Positions 19,025 to 27,898 are shown, numbered from the stretch's first letter. The stretch is 64,000 bases of DNA from CAWCDJ01 sp963796675 (GCA_963796675.1 CAWCMS010000013.1:310001-374000), one strand, 5' to 3'. Program-made: numbers and translations. The notes: generated by a model from the sequence alone, not told the origin.

Positions 19025-20497
19025 ATGATGCAAGCCTTCGCTGTTACCGCATTGTTTGTTGCGCTGGGGGCCGCGGCGCAGACCCCGCCCCCGCCTCCGG
19101 TGGCGCCCGAAGCTCCCATGCCCGCGCCGGCTCCGATGCCCGTTCCCGTGGCCGCGCCGCTGCCGCCTTTGCCGCCAGTGGATGTCGACTTCCAATACGA
19201 CTTCGATTTCAGTAATCTTACCCGCGACACCGAGGACCGGGCGCGTGAAGCAGCGGACAGAGCCCGCGACGCCCAGGATCGGATCCTGGCGGCCACCAGA
19301 AACCTGAGTGGAGCCTTTTCCATCGACAGCAAACTCGCCTTCGCGCCGCAGGGGATCAGCTTCCGGAAGAACGCCAGTGACGACCGCCTGTACGATTCCG
19401 GCCAGCGCGCTCTCGAAAACGCACGTTGGGACGAGGCGCTCGAAGATTTCAACCAGGTAGCCTCCCGCGGAGGATCTCGCGCCGACGGCGCCTGGTATTG
19501 GAAGGCCTACACGCTGAATAAGCTCGGCCGCCGCAACGATTCGCTGGCCGCTCTCGCCGAGCTGCGGAAGTCGTTCCCCAACAGCCGGTGGCTCGACGAC
19601 GCCAAGGCACTCGAACTGGAGGTCAAGCAGGCATCCGGACAGAAGGTGACCCCCGAGAGCCAGTCCGATGACGAGCTGAAGCTGCTGGCCCTCAACGGCC
19701 TGATGCAGTCCGACCCCGACCGCGCGTTCCCGCTGCTCGAAAAACTCCTGCACAGCGCGCAATCGCCGCGGCTGAAACGCAACGCACTCTACGTGCTGGC
19801 GGCCAGCAGCGCACCGCGCGCCCAGCAGCTTCTGGAACAGATCGCCCGCGGCCAGGGCAACCCCGACCTGCAACTGATGGCCATCCGCTACTACGGCGAG
19901 CGCCGGCGGCAGAATCCCGCGGGCAGCCAGGTGCTCTCGGAGATCTACGCCTCTTCGAGCGACCCCTCCATCAAGCGCGCCATCCTGAATGCGTTCGAAT
20001 CATCGCGGGACAAGGACCACCTGTTGCAGATCGCCCGGAACGAAAAGTCGCCGGATTTGCGTCTCGAAGCGGTACGACGCCTGGCCTCGATGAATGACGC
20101 GGCGACCGAGGTCTGGCAGCTCTACCAAGCCGAGACATCGCCCGACATCCGCATGCAGATTCTCGAAGCACTGCCGAACAACGGCAACATCGATAAGTTC
20201 CTCGAAGTCGCCAAGACGGATAAGGATCCGCGCCTGCGCCGCGTCGCCATCCAGCAGCTCGCCAACCAGCGTGCCGCCACCACCGGCTCCGCTCTGGTGG
20301 CCATCTACAGCGCCGACCAGGATTCCGAAGTAAGGCGGAGCGTCGTCGACGCGTTGTACTCGCAGCGCAACACGAAGGACCTGATCCAGGTGGCGCGCGC
20401 CGAAAAGGACCCGAAGATGAAGCAGCGGATCGTCGAGCGCATCGCCAATATGAAGACTTCCGAGGGCAATGACTACCTGATGGAGATCCTGAAGTGA
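19025..20497 (+). CDS. secreted TPR/HEAT-repeat protein
   Basis: 490 aa with a signal peptide (AFAVTALFVALGAAAQ) and then a proline/alanine-rich segment (residues 20-55). A charged helical stretch with TEDRAREAADRARDAQDRI (about 68-88) is followed by a TPR-like pair (LYDSGQRALENARWDEAL, WYWKAYTLNKLGRRNDSL). From about residue 210 there are HEAT/PBS-lyase-like repeats of 30-35 aa, for example VRRLASMNDAATEVWQLY, ILEALPNNGNIDKFL and VVDALYSQRNTKDLI. AAAGAGGA lies just upstream of the ATG pair at 19025/19028. It is probably a periplasmic scaffold or interaction protein controlled by, or acting on, the sigma/anti-sigma pair; that is inference. Confidence 0.78.
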   Translation: MMQAFAVTALFVALGAAAQTPPPPPVAPEAPMPAPAPMPVPVAAPLPPLPPVDVDFQYDFDFSNLTRDTEDRAREAADRARDAQDRILAATRNLSGAFSIDSKLAFAPQGISFRKNASDDRLYDSGQRALENARWDEALEDFNQVASRGGSRADGAWYWKAYTLNKLGRRNDSLAALAELRKSFPNSRWLDDAKALELEVKQASGQKVTPESQSDDELKLLALNGLMQSDPDRAFPLLEKLLHSAQSPRLKRNALYVLAASSAPRAQQLLEQIARGQGNPDLQLMAIRYYGERRRQNPAGSQVLSEIYASSSDPSIKRAILNAFESSRDKDHLLQIARNEKSPDLRLEAVRRLASMNDAATEVWQLYQAETSPDIRMQILEALPNNGNIDKFLEVAKTDKDPRLRRVAIQQLANQRAATTGSALVAIYSADQDSEVRRSVVDALYSQRNTKDLIQVARAEKDPKMKQRIVERIANMKTSEGNDYLMEILK

Positions 20498-21474
20498 AAT
20501 TCGCTCTTTGGATTCTCGCCGCGGCCCTGCCGCTCGCCGCGCAGCCCAAGCAGCTGGTGAACGCAAAAACCGATACGCGCCCCGCGGGCACTTCGCTCGA
20601 ACGCGTGTTCCGCGAGCTGGCCAATACGCAGCCGCAGCCCGCATGGATCGGCTACACCGTGCCGGCCGTGCGCGGCTACGGAGGCGGCTGCGAGTATGTC
20701 CGCGACGATTTCCATACCGCGGGCGTGGTGCATCTGGAGCCCCCGGCCGACACCGTGATTCTCTTCCGCGTGGAAGGAAACGCCGTCACCCGCATCCGCG
20801 CGCTCTCGCCCGATTGCGAGATCGATGCCGGAGGCGTGCCGGTGCACTGGCTCACCGAGGTCGACCCGGCACAGAGCGTCGCGCTGCTCGCAACCTACGT
20901 TTCGGCTCGCGACCGCCTGGGGGACTCGATGGTCTCGGTGATCGCTACCCATGCTTCGCCGGCCGCCGACGAAGCGCTCGACCGCTTCCTGGCGGCCAAC
21001 CAGCCGCTATCGCTCCGGCAGCGGGCCGTCTCCGCGGAGGGGCGGCGTGGTGCCCACGGTTTCGAAACGCTGAAGAAGATCCTCGCCTCCGACCCCGACG
21101 AGCGCATCCGCGAGCGGGCGATTTCGGCCGTCGCCTCGTCGAATGAACCGGGCGCCGCCGAACTGCTGCTGGCCACCGCGCGCAGCGCCACCGACTCGCG
21201 CGTGCGGGCCCAGGCGACCGGCGCGCTCGCCCGCAAGCCGACTCCGCAGACCCCCGGAATCCTGGCGGGCATCGCCGAATCGGACCTGGATCGCGACGTA
21301 CGCCGGCGAGCGGTCTCGGCCCTGCGCTCCCTGCCTGACGACCAGGGCGTCCCCGAGCTGATCCGCATGGCAAAGACCGCGCGTGATCCCGAAATCCGGA
21401 AGCAGTCGATGTCGTCCCTGGCGCAATCGCGCGACCCCCGCGCGCTGGCGCTATTCGAAGAGATCCTGAAGTAG
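20494..21474 (+). CDS. secreted HEAT-repeat protein
   Basis: 326 aa, starting at GTG 20494, which overlaps the stop of the preceding gene by four bases. Signal peptide MKFALWILAAALPLAAQ. The N-terminal half is a distinct domain (QPQPAWIGYTVPAV, GYGGGCEYV, RALSPDCEID with two cysteines) that I do not recognise. The C-terminal half carries at least four HEAT-like repeats (LKKILASDPDERIRERAI, LLATARSATDSRVRAQAT, GIAESDLDRDVRRRAVSAL, MAKTARDPEIRKQSMSSL). With the upstream protein it gives two exported HEAT proteins in one ECF operon. Confidence 0.78.
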   Translation: MKFALWILAAALPLAAQPKQLVNAKTDTRPAGTSLERVFRELANTQPQPAWIGYTVPAVRGYGGGCEYVRDDFHTAGVVHLEPPADTVILFRVEGNAVTRIRALSPDCEIDAGGVPVHWLTEVDPAQSVALLATYVSARDRLGDSMVSVIATHASPAADEALDRFLAANQPLSLRQRAVSAEGRRGAHGFETLKKILASDPDERIRERAISAVASSNEPGAAELLLATARSATDSRVRAQATGALARKPTPQTPGILAGIAESDLDRDVRRRAVSALRSLPDDQGVPELIRMAKTARDPEIRKQSMSSLAQSRDPRALALFEEILK

Positions 21475-21505
21475 CGCGGCTCAAGCCAACAACATAGTAC
21501 AGGCG

Positions 21506-21931
21506 TCAGGAGAAGTAGTTCACCAGCCGCTGCACCAGGGAGGCGCGCATCAGATGGGCCGCTATACGGTCATACCGGATGCAAGCCGAATGCAATTCCA
21601 TGAGCGCGCGGGATACCGCACCGCGCACACTGCGCCCGACCGCGGACTCCGCAGCCGGCGGCGGCAGCAATCCGGTAAAGGGATTGGGCAGCCGGTGCGT
21701 CGCGCAGAGACGCTGCACACGCGGCAGCATTACTTCCAGTTCGTGCCGGCGTTCGTGATACTCGAGCCGCTCGGCCTCGGGTGTCCGGGTCAGCGCGTCC
21801 GGATAACCGGACATGCGAAGACAGTCGCGATTCGCGGTCTCCAGTTGGTCGACCGCGCAAAGATAGCGCTCAATCGCGATCCTGAGCTCGATGACGAACT
21901 CATGATCGGGAATCGTCCGTTCCTCCATCAT
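21506..21931 (-). CDS. small hypothetical helical protein
   Basis: 141 aa, mostly helical and charged, with no signal peptide or membrane segment if started at the MM pair (21931/21928). Four cysteines are scattered (YLCAVD, DCLRMS, RLCATH, ACIRYD). I do not recognise it. The open frame runs to 21991, but that extension (CHPYLYWKP) looks unlike protein and the MMEERTIPDHEF start is more natural. Convergent with the HEAT operon, 31 bp away. Confidence 0.5.
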   Translation of the reverse strand: MMEERTIPDHEFVIELRIAIERYLCAVDQLETANRDCLRMSGYPDALTRTPEAERLEYHERRHELEVMLPRVQRLCATHRLPNPFTGLLPPPAAESAVGRSVRGAVSRALMELHSACIRYDRIAAHLMRASLVQRLVNYFS

Positions 21932-22025
21932 TCGTGCCGGCTTCCAGTATAGGTATGGATGGCAAGCGGGCAACAGGGTGAGAGGTACCACTATCGATTG
22001 TTAGGTAATAGAAAAGAAAGCCTTT

Positions 22026-22373
22026 TTATCGGCGCCGCGCCGCCCACCAATCGATATCGACCCGTAAATTGATGACGGCGGAGGGCCGCCAGTCGTATTC
22101 GCTGAGATGCCGGACGTTGCCCGGATTGTTGCGATAGTCCGCCTGCAAGCGAAAACTCTGGTCGAAATTCACCTTCTGGAAACGGTACGATCCATCGCTC
22201 CTGGTGAGATTGGACCAGACCTGACCGGTGCTCAGATTTTTCATGCGCACAACGGCGCCGGCAAGCGGCCGCCCGTGCTGATCCCGGACGATCCCGTCGA
22301 CCTCTCGAGTTCCCTGCGCGGCAAGAGGAAGCGCGGCCAGTATCACCAGGAGTGCGACCTTCGTACGGCTCAT
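22026..22373 (-). CDS. secreted carboxypeptidase-regulatory-like domain protein
   Basis: 115 aa. Signal peptide MSRTKVALLVILAALPLAAQ, then one carboxypeptidase regulatory-like (transthyretin-like) beta-sandwich: VDGIVRDQHGRPLAGAVVRMKN, where the GxVxDxxGxPLAGAxV pattern is diagnostic, and SDGSYRFQKV. This module is normally the plug-proximal domain of much larger TonB-dependent OmpA-like proteins in Acidobacteria; here it stands alone and ends with INLRVDIDWWAARRR. It may be a free adhesin or carbohydrate-binding module. Divergent from the amidase gene, sharing a 77-bp intergenic region. Confidence 0.75.
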   Translation of the reverse strand: MSRTKVALLVILAALPLAAQGTREVDGIVRDQHGRPLAGAVVRMKNLSTGQVWSNLTRSDGSYRFQKVNFDQSFRLQADYRNNPGNVRHLSEYDWRPSAVINLRVDIDWWAARRR

Positions 22374-22433
22374 GCTGCTTAGGATTCACCCCCGCGGCCC
22401 GCGACTCAGGAATCGGGGCTTTCCGGCAGAGCG

Positions 22434-22449
22434 TTGTATCATGACACAA
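22434..22449 (+). promoter_or_regulatory. inverted repeat and -10-like box before the amidase gene
   Basis: TTGT-n-TCATGA-n-ACAA forms a 16-bp dyad with 14 symmetric positions, ending one base before the ATG at 22451. It contains TATCAT (22437-22442), a near-consensus -10 only eight bases from the ATG. It may be an operator over a promoter giving a leaderless or near-leaderless transcript. Confidence 0.35.
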
Positions 22450-22450
22450 T

Positions 22451-24163
22451 ATGGATCGCCGGACCTGGCTTCAGCTCCTGGGCCTTTTAGCGGCCGCTCG
22501 TAGCGCCCAGGCGCAGCAACGGCCGGCGGCAGCGGGCGGACGCGGGTCTCAGCAGCAGCAGCCGATGCGCGTCACCAAAGACCAGGTGACCGCGGCTTTG
22601 AAACTCCTCGGCCTCGAATTCCAGGATTCCGAGCTCGACATGATGTTGCGGCGCGTCAACAGCGCGCTCTACAACTACGAGGCGCTCCGTAAAATCGACG
22701 TTCCCTACGGAACCGAGCCGGCCTTCACTTTCCAGCCGGGACTGCCGGGACGCAAGCCGGAAGTTGGGCCGAAGCGCTTCGTCACCACGATCCGCCGGAC
22801 GGCGCCGCGGAAGCCGAAGAAGGTCGAAGACCTGGCGTTTCTTCCGGTCACGGAACTCGCTCCGCTGGTCCGCTCGCGCGAGGTCTCTTCCACGGACCTG
22901 ACCAAGATGTATCTGGAGCGGCTGAAAACCTACGGGCCGAAGCTGCTCTGCGTGATCACGCTGACGGAAGACCTGGCACTCGAGCGCGCTGCCGAAGCCG
23001 ATCGCGAAATCCGCCGCGGGCGCTATCGCGGACCGCTGCACGGCATTCCGTTCGGCGTCAAAGACCTGTTCGATACCAAGGGCATCCGCACGACATGGGG
23101 CGCGGAGCCGTTCGAAAATCGCGTGCCCGATGAAGATGCCACCGTGGTCAGACGCCTGCACGACGCCGGTGCCGTGCTGATGGCCAAGCTGTCGATGGGC
23201 GCGCTGGCGCAGGGCGACCTCTGGTTCGAAGGGCGCACGAAAAATCCGTGGAACCTGGAGCAGGGCTCGAGCGGCTCTTCGGCGGGCTCGGCTTCTGCCA
23301 CCTCCGCCGGACTGGTCGGCTTCTCGCTCGGCACCGAAACGCTCGGTTCGATCGTCTCTCCCAGCACGCAGTGCGGAACCGTGGGGCTGCGGCCCACCTA
23401 CGGCCGCGTCAGCCGGCACGGCGCCATGGCGCTGAGCTGGACGATGGACAAGATCGGCCCCATCTGCCGGGGCGTGGAAGATTGCGCGCTGGTGCTTGAC
23501 GCCATCTACGGTCCCGACGGCCAGGACCGCAGCGTGGCGCACGACCACTTCCACTGGGAGCCGCACCGCCCGCTTTCGAGTATGAAGATCGGCGTGCTGC
23601 AAGCGGCTTTCGACCGCTTCCAGGACGCCAATCGCAAGGTCTACGATCGGGCTCTGGCCGATCTGCGCAAGGCCGGCGTGGAGATGAAGCCGGTCGACTA
23701 CCAGGAGGAGTTTCAGGTAATCCGCTTCCTGCTCGAAGCGGAAGGGGCCGCGGCCTTCGACGATATCACCCGCGACGGCCAGGTCCGCAATCTGAAGGGG
23801 CAATCCGCGGGCGACTGGCCGAACACGTTTCGCTATTCGCGCCTGATTCCGGCAGTCGAATACATTCGCGCACAGCGGGCCCGCACGCTGCTGGTGGAGA
23901 AGTTCGAGAAATTCATGGCGGATTGGGATGTGCTCGTCATTCCCTCCTCCGCGCTGCTCACCACCACCAACCTGACCGGGAACCCGCAGGTAGTGGTGAA
24001 GTGCGGCTTCGTGGATGCCACTCTGCAGAACGGCTCCAAGACGCCCGTGCCGCGGACCATCGGATTTCTGGGGAAGATTTACGACGAGGGCTCTCCGCTG
24101 CGCGTGGCGCTGGCCTACGAGCGTGCCACCGAATGGCACAGGAAGCACCCGGTGTTGAGTTGA
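22451..24163 (+). CDS. exported amidase-signature hydrolase
   Basis: 570-aa amidase signature (AS) family enzyme hydrolysing C-N bonds of an unknown amide. The first 22 residues (MDRRTWLQLLGLLAAARSAQAQ) are an export signal, possibly Tat-type (DRRTW). A helical prodomain-like stretch (40-130) precedes the AS core. Catalytic residues: Lys204 in FGVKDLF, the serine-rich loop GSSGSSAGSA (272-281) containing the cis-Ser, and nucleophile Ser300 in GTETLGSIVSPS. It is longer at the N-terminus than GatA-like amidases and lacks GatB/C partners nearby, arguing against tRNA amidation. It is followed after 5 bp by an M24 peptidase, so a small exported peptide/amide degradation operon is likely. Confidence 0.9.
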   Translation: MDRRTWLQLLGLLAAARSAQAQQRPAAAGGRGSQQQQPMRVTKDQVTAALKLLGLEFQDSELDMMLRRVNSALYNYEALRKIDVPYGTEPAFTFQPGLPGRKPEVGPKRFVTTIRRTAPRKPKKVEDLAFLPVTELAPLVRSREVSSTDLTKMYLERLKTYGPKLLCVITLTEDLALERAAEADREIRRGRYRGPLHGIPFGVKDLFDTKGIRTTWGAEPFENRVPDEDATVVRRLHDAGAVLMAKLSMGALAQGDLWFEGRTKNPWNLEQGSSGSSAGSASATSAGLVGFSLGTETLGSIVSPSTQCGTVGLRPTYGRVSRHGAMALSWTMDKIGPICRGVEDCALVLDAIYGPDGQDRSVAHDHFHWEPHRPLSSMKIGVLQAAFDRFQDANRKVYDRALADLRKAGVEMKPVDYQEEFQVIRFLLEAEGAAAFDDITRDGQVRNLKGQSAGDWPNTFRYSRLIPAVEYIRAQRARTLLVEKFEKFMADWDVLVIPSSALLTTTNLTGNPQVVVKCGFVDATLQNGSKTPVPRTIGFLGKIYDEGSPLRVALAYERATEWHRKHPVLS

Positions 24164-24168
24164 ACGCT

Positions 24169-25395
24169 ATGAACCGACGCATCTTTCTAGCTACCGCTAC
24201 GGCGGGTATCGCCGGCACTGCCTTTGCGAAACCGCCGCAGACCTCCGACCCGCCCGAGTTCATCCGCGATCTGAAGCCGATGACCGGCGGCATCCAGCCG
24301 ATCACGGACCAGGAGCGTGAGGCGCGGATGGAAAAGGCCCGCCGCCTGATGCGCGACAGCAAGCTCGACGCCATCCTGTGCGCCGGCGGCAGCAGCCTGT
24401 TCTACTACACGGGCAGCCGCTACCAGCAGGGGATCTGGATCCTGCCGGCAAAGGGCTCGCCGGTTTGGTTCGTGCCGGAGACCGATGCCGAGCGCGCGCA
24501 CGGCGCCATCCGCATGGGCGGCAACATTCTGACGTGGGCGGCGGAAGGCCCTTACCCACGCATCGCGAAGGCGCTTTCGGGGTCGAGCCGCGTGGGCATC
24601 GAAGAGCGCGTTTCCTTCGGCACATTCGACGGACTGCGGCGCGAGGTGCCGCGCGTCGAGTTCGCCAGCGCCGACCCGGTCACGGTGGGATGCCGGGTGA
24701 TCAAATCGCCCGCGGAGATCGCGCTGCTGCAGCGGGCCAACGATATCACGATTGCCGCCTACAAGGCCGCGTTCGCCGGTCTGAAGGAAGGCATGACGAA
24801 CCGCGAATTCAGCGCGCTGATCGCCGCCGCATATCATGCGCTCGGCGCGCGCGGCGATGCCATGGTGATCTACGGAAAGTACACCGCGTTTCCGCACGGC
24901 TCCATCCAGCCGCAGGCGCTGCGCGAAGGCGACGTGGTTCTGGTGGACGACGGCTGCACCGTGGAAGGCTACCAGTCGGACATCACCCGCACCACGGTCT
25001 TCGGCAAGCCGACCGCGCGCCAGCGCCAGATCTGGGACCTGGAGCGCAAGGCGCAGGATGCGGCCCTCGAAGCCGCGCGGCCCGGCGCGACCTGCGAGTC
25101 AGTGGACGCGGCGGCGCGGAAGGTCATTACCGACGCCGGTTTCGGCCCCGGCTACAAGGTCCCGGGGTTACCGCATCGGACCGGCCACGGCATCGGGCTC
25201 GACGGCCACGAGTGGACCAATCTGGTGAAGGGCAACAAGACGCGGATTCAACCGGGCATGTGTTTCAGCGACGAGCCGACCATCGCGATCTACGGCGAGT
25301 TCGGCGTCCGCCTGGAAGATTGCATGCACATTACCGAGAGCGGGGCCCGCATGTTCACGAAACAGAGCCCCGCGATCGATCAGCCGTTCGGATAA
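24169..25395 (+). CDS. exported M24 metallopeptidase (Xaa-Pro aminopeptidase-like)
   Basis: 408-aa pita-bread peptidase with signal peptide MNRRIFLATATAGIAGTAFA (Tat-like RRIF). The creatinase-type N-terminal domain (residues 50-185; CAGGSSLFYYTGSRY) precedes the catalytic domain. Dinuclear metal ligands are visible in order: Asp in VLVDDGC, Asp in QSDITRT, His in HRTGHGIGLDGHE, Glu in SDEPTIAIYG and Glu in GVRLEDCMHI. It should cleave N-terminal residues before proline in peptides. It lies 5 bp after the amidase and 4 bp before a truncated paralogue. Confidence 0.9.
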   Translation: MNRRIFLATATAGIAGTAFAKPPQTSDPPEFIRDLKPMTGGIQPITDQEREARMEKARRLMRDSKLDAILCAGGSSLFYYTGSRYQQGIWILPAKGSPVWFVPETDAERAHGAIRMGGNILTWAAEGPYPRIAKALSGSSRVGIEERVSFGTFDGLRREVPRVEFASADPVTVGCRVIKSPAEIALLQRANDITIAAYKAAFAGLKEGMTNREFSALIAAAYHALGARGDAMVIYGKYTAFPHGSIQPQALREGDVVLVDDGCTVEGYQSDITRTTVFGKPTARQRQIWDLERKAQDAALEAARPGATCESVDAAARKVITDAGFGPGYKVPGLPHRTGHGIGLDGHEWTNLVKGNKTRIQPGMCFSDEPTIAIYGEFGVRLEDCMHITESGARMFTKQSPAIDQPFG

Positions 25396-25399
25396 ACCT

Positions 25400-25879
25400 A
25401 TGCCACAGACCTCTCCCATTCCCGTTGCGACGTATCAGGAGCGCATCGTTAAACTGCAGGGCGCCCTGAAGGGGTTTGGCCTGCAGGCGGTAGTGCTCGA
25501 GCCCGGCCCGGCCATGATGTACCTGACCGGGGTGCGTTGGGGCAAGAGCGAGCGGACCTTTGCGGTGGTGCTGCCGCTGAAGGGCGCGCCGGTGTGGGTG
25601 CTGCCGGGCTTCGAAGAGATGCGCGCGCGCGAATTGATCCGGCTGGGCAACGACGACATCCGCGTCTGGCAGGAGGATGAGAGCCCCTACGAACGCATCG
25701 TGCAGGGCCTGAAGGATCGCGGCGTCACCTCGGGAACGGTAGGGATCGACGATGGTGCGCGCTTCTTCGTCTTCGACGGCATCCGCAAGCTGGCGCCGAA
25801 GCTGAAATACCTCGGCGCCGAGCAGGTATTGAAGGCCGCCGGCGTAGATTTGACGCAGCCCGCCGGACGGGGCCGGTAG
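25400..25879 (+). CDS. truncated M24 peptidase paralogue (creatinase N-domain only)
   Basis: 159 aa. Only the creatinase N-terminal domain is present (LEPGPAMMYLTGVRWGKSERTFAVVLP, read across 35-62, and GIDDGARFFVFDGIRKL); the metal-binding catalytic domain that starts around residue 175 in the preceding gene is absent. The reading frame ends at a stop after AAGVDLTQPAGRGR. Just 66 bp remain before the next gene, so the missing half is not in another frame. It has no signal peptide. Either a decaying remnant or a domain kept for dimerising with the upstream enzyme. The break point adjoins a gene of different composition (25946-27736). Confidence 0.75.
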   Translation: MPQTSPIPVATYQERIVKLQGALKGFGLQAVVLEPGPAMMYLTGVRWGKSERTFAVVLPLKGAPVWVLPGFEEMRARELIRLGNDDIRVWQEDESPYERIVQGLKDRGVTSGTVGIDDGARFFVFDGIRKLAPKLKYLGAEQVLKAAGVDLTQPAGRGR

Positions 25880-25945
25880 GGCGGTTTAACGCACTGCGCA
25901 AACGGACATCACAGGATGGCACGGATGGTCGAATTCTGTTGGCGG

Positions 25946-27736
25946 TCAGCCGTTGGCAGTGAAGGTCCTGGCCAGAGAAATCACCGTATCGATGAACGCC
26001 GACCAGCAGAGCAATTGCAGCTTGTCGTCGGCTGTCACCACGGCAGAGACCATCTCGTACATGGGCGTACTCGCAAAATTGCCCTGTCGGCTTACGGTCT
26101 GCAGGTAATCGAGCGATACCTGCTTGACTTCCAGGTTAGTCAGGTCGGCCGTACGGCTCAGTTTGCCATTGCCGCTGACGGTCCAACTCGTCAGGCGGTA
26201 CTTGTTGTCAGTGTTCCGGATCGCAGCAGTGGCGATTTGACCGGTGGACAGCTTTTGATCCGTCCAGTACAGCGCGCCCATGGAAGTGAGCGCAACGTCT
26301 TTAACATGGGCCGGATCGGGCGGGGAGTCCACATCGCGCAGATGAAAGGCCGAGCCGTCCGCTTCCAGATCCCAGATGTTCACCTGAAGGGTCAAATCAT
26401 TCTTGCGCGCTGCCGTGGCGAGGCGGTTCCCGGATGGATCCCCGGTGTTGACCACCGCCAGGCGGTCCACCTGAATGAGCGCTGCGACCTCCGACTTCTT
26501 GACGACCGTAGAGTCGTTCGTAATTTCCCAGGCGATGAGTTTGAGGTGGCCTGTATCGAAGTCCTGGATGGCCGTTACTACGCCTTTGCTCCATCCGGCG
26601 ACGGCGACCCGCGCCGCCTTGATGGTTGCGGCAGCTGAGTTGTCTCCGAGTTTGCGAACGTCGTATTGAGCGGGACCGGCGACGGTGACGCAGTCCCAAA
26701 CCGCGATGTCCAACTCATGGTTCGCGTTGGTAACTGCGGTTACGGCCTTACCTTGTGGGCCGCGCGCAATCGATACCTGTCCGGCGATACCGCTCACCTG
26801 ATCGGCGAGCCGCGTTATAGCGGAATTGTAGCTGACGTCCCACACCACGACCTTGAGCTTGCCGCTGTCCTTATCCCGGAACGCTCCGGCCAGGTTCCCA
26901 TTGCTCAATTGCACGGCGGACGCTGCCAGGTCGGAAACAGTAGTTCCTTCGGCGTGGCTTTTTTCCGAGAACAGGCTGCCCGAGGAGGGCGGCGCCCAAA
27001 CGGTGGACATCAGGTGATCGTCGTCCTTCTGCACTACCGTCGCGGCGTAGACCTCGCCGTCACCAAGAATATTGAGGCCTGCAACCGCGACATTACGGAC
27101 CGGTTTGTCGGCGGGCGAGGCAATTCCTCCTCCCCAACTGAGAAGCGCCGCGTCATTTACGCCGCTCGAAAGCGTGTAGTTCGCCTTGCTGCCGGTGGCA
27201 TGCAGGGTTGCCTTCACATCACCCTGGGACGTCACATCGATGGTCTGCATCGGAACCCACTCGGCTTTCACATTCCCGTGGTCCACCGCGAGACGTACGC
27301 CGAAGACACCAATGACCTGATCGCCGGACTTCACCACCGACTCTACGAGTTGGACGCCGGTCTGGACCCATTTCTCCACTGCCTGTTCGGCCAGGTCGGG
27401 ATCCTCCGCAAGGATGGCGCCGATGGTGAGGCCGATGGCTTCGACCAAACTTTCCAATGCGGCTAACTGTGCATTGTCCTGTTCGCAGATCGCGACGGTG
27501 AGCGCCAGGCGGTCGCCATCGGCCATGTCGACCTGCGAGAGCAAGATATTCTCGGCGCTTTGTCCTGCGCCCAGCCCATAATAGTCGGCGGAGGAATCAG
27601 GCGAAATACGGACCTTCTTACCACCCGTGCCGGCTCCGGCAACCAGAAAATAGACTTCGTCGTGGTCGTTGCCGATCGATTGATCAGTTGGTTTGATGCA
27701 TGTGATCTTGTCTACATACACCTCACGGATACTCAT
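25946..27736 (-). CDS. repeat protein of unknown function, atypical composition
   Basis: 596 aa, no signal peptide or membrane helix. The N-terminal domain (1-95: VYVDKITCIKPTDQS, NDHDEVYFLVAG, ADGDRLALTVAICEQDN) looks like a calcium-type beta-sandwich, by analogy only. From about residue 165 there are repeats of 45-60 aa each ending in an aromatic strand: KLKVVVWDV, ELDIAVWDC, HLKLIAWEI, TLQVNIWDL, KYRLTSWTV, KLQLLCWSA. The spacing and V-x-V/L-x-x-W pattern suggest a beta-propeller. The start MSIREVYV at 27736 has an excellent GGAGAGGAG site; the frame opens further upstream but lacks one. GC looks lower than in neighbours (by eye mid-50s%), suggesting acquisition. No recognised family. Confidence 0.65.
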   Translation of the reverse strand: MSIREVYVDKITCIKPTDQSIGNDHDEVYFLVAGAGTGGKKVRISPDSSADYYGLGAGQSAENILLSQVDMADGDRLALTVAICEQDNAQLAALESLVEAIGLTIGAILAEDPDLAEQAVEKWVQTGVQLVESVVKSGDQVIGVFGVRLAVDHGNVKAEWVPMQTIDVTSQGDVKATLHATGSKANYTLSSGVNDAALLSWGGGIASPADKPVRNVAVAGLNILGDGEVYAATVVQKDDDHLMSTVWAPPSSGSLFSEKSHAEGTTVSDLAASAVQLSNGNLAGAFRDKDSGKLKVVVWDVSYNSAITRLADQVSGIAGQVSIARGPQGKAVTAVTNANHELDIAVWDCVTVAGPAQYDVRKLGDNSAAATIKAARVAVAGWSKGVVTAIQDFDTGHLKLIAWEITNDSTVVKKSEVAALIQVDRLAVVNTGDPSGNRLATAARKNDLTLQVNIWDLEADGSAFHLRDVDSPPDPAHVKDVALTSMGALYWTDQKLSTGQIATAAIRNTDNKYRLTSWTVSGNGKLSRTADLTNLEVKQVSLDYLQTVSRQGNFASTPMYEMVSAVVTADDKLQLLCWSAFIDTVISLARTFTANG

Positions 27737-27898
27737 GGTGATTTCTCCTCTCCTAGTTCCTGAACGTGGTCCCCGTTGAATCGTCGGAGGGAATGTTGTC
27801 ACATAACTTGGTTTCGCGGATGTGCCGGACAGCACATTCTGGTACCGCTCGGGTTCGGTCTGAAATGCCGACTGAGCGCCGTGTTAGAACTTTCTGCC

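Noticed and set aside
22487..24148. 553-codon open frame antisense to the amidase
   Set aside because: Arginine/alanine-rich with no domain motif; it mirrors the codon bias of a GC-rich gene, and the sense frame has complete catalytic motifs.
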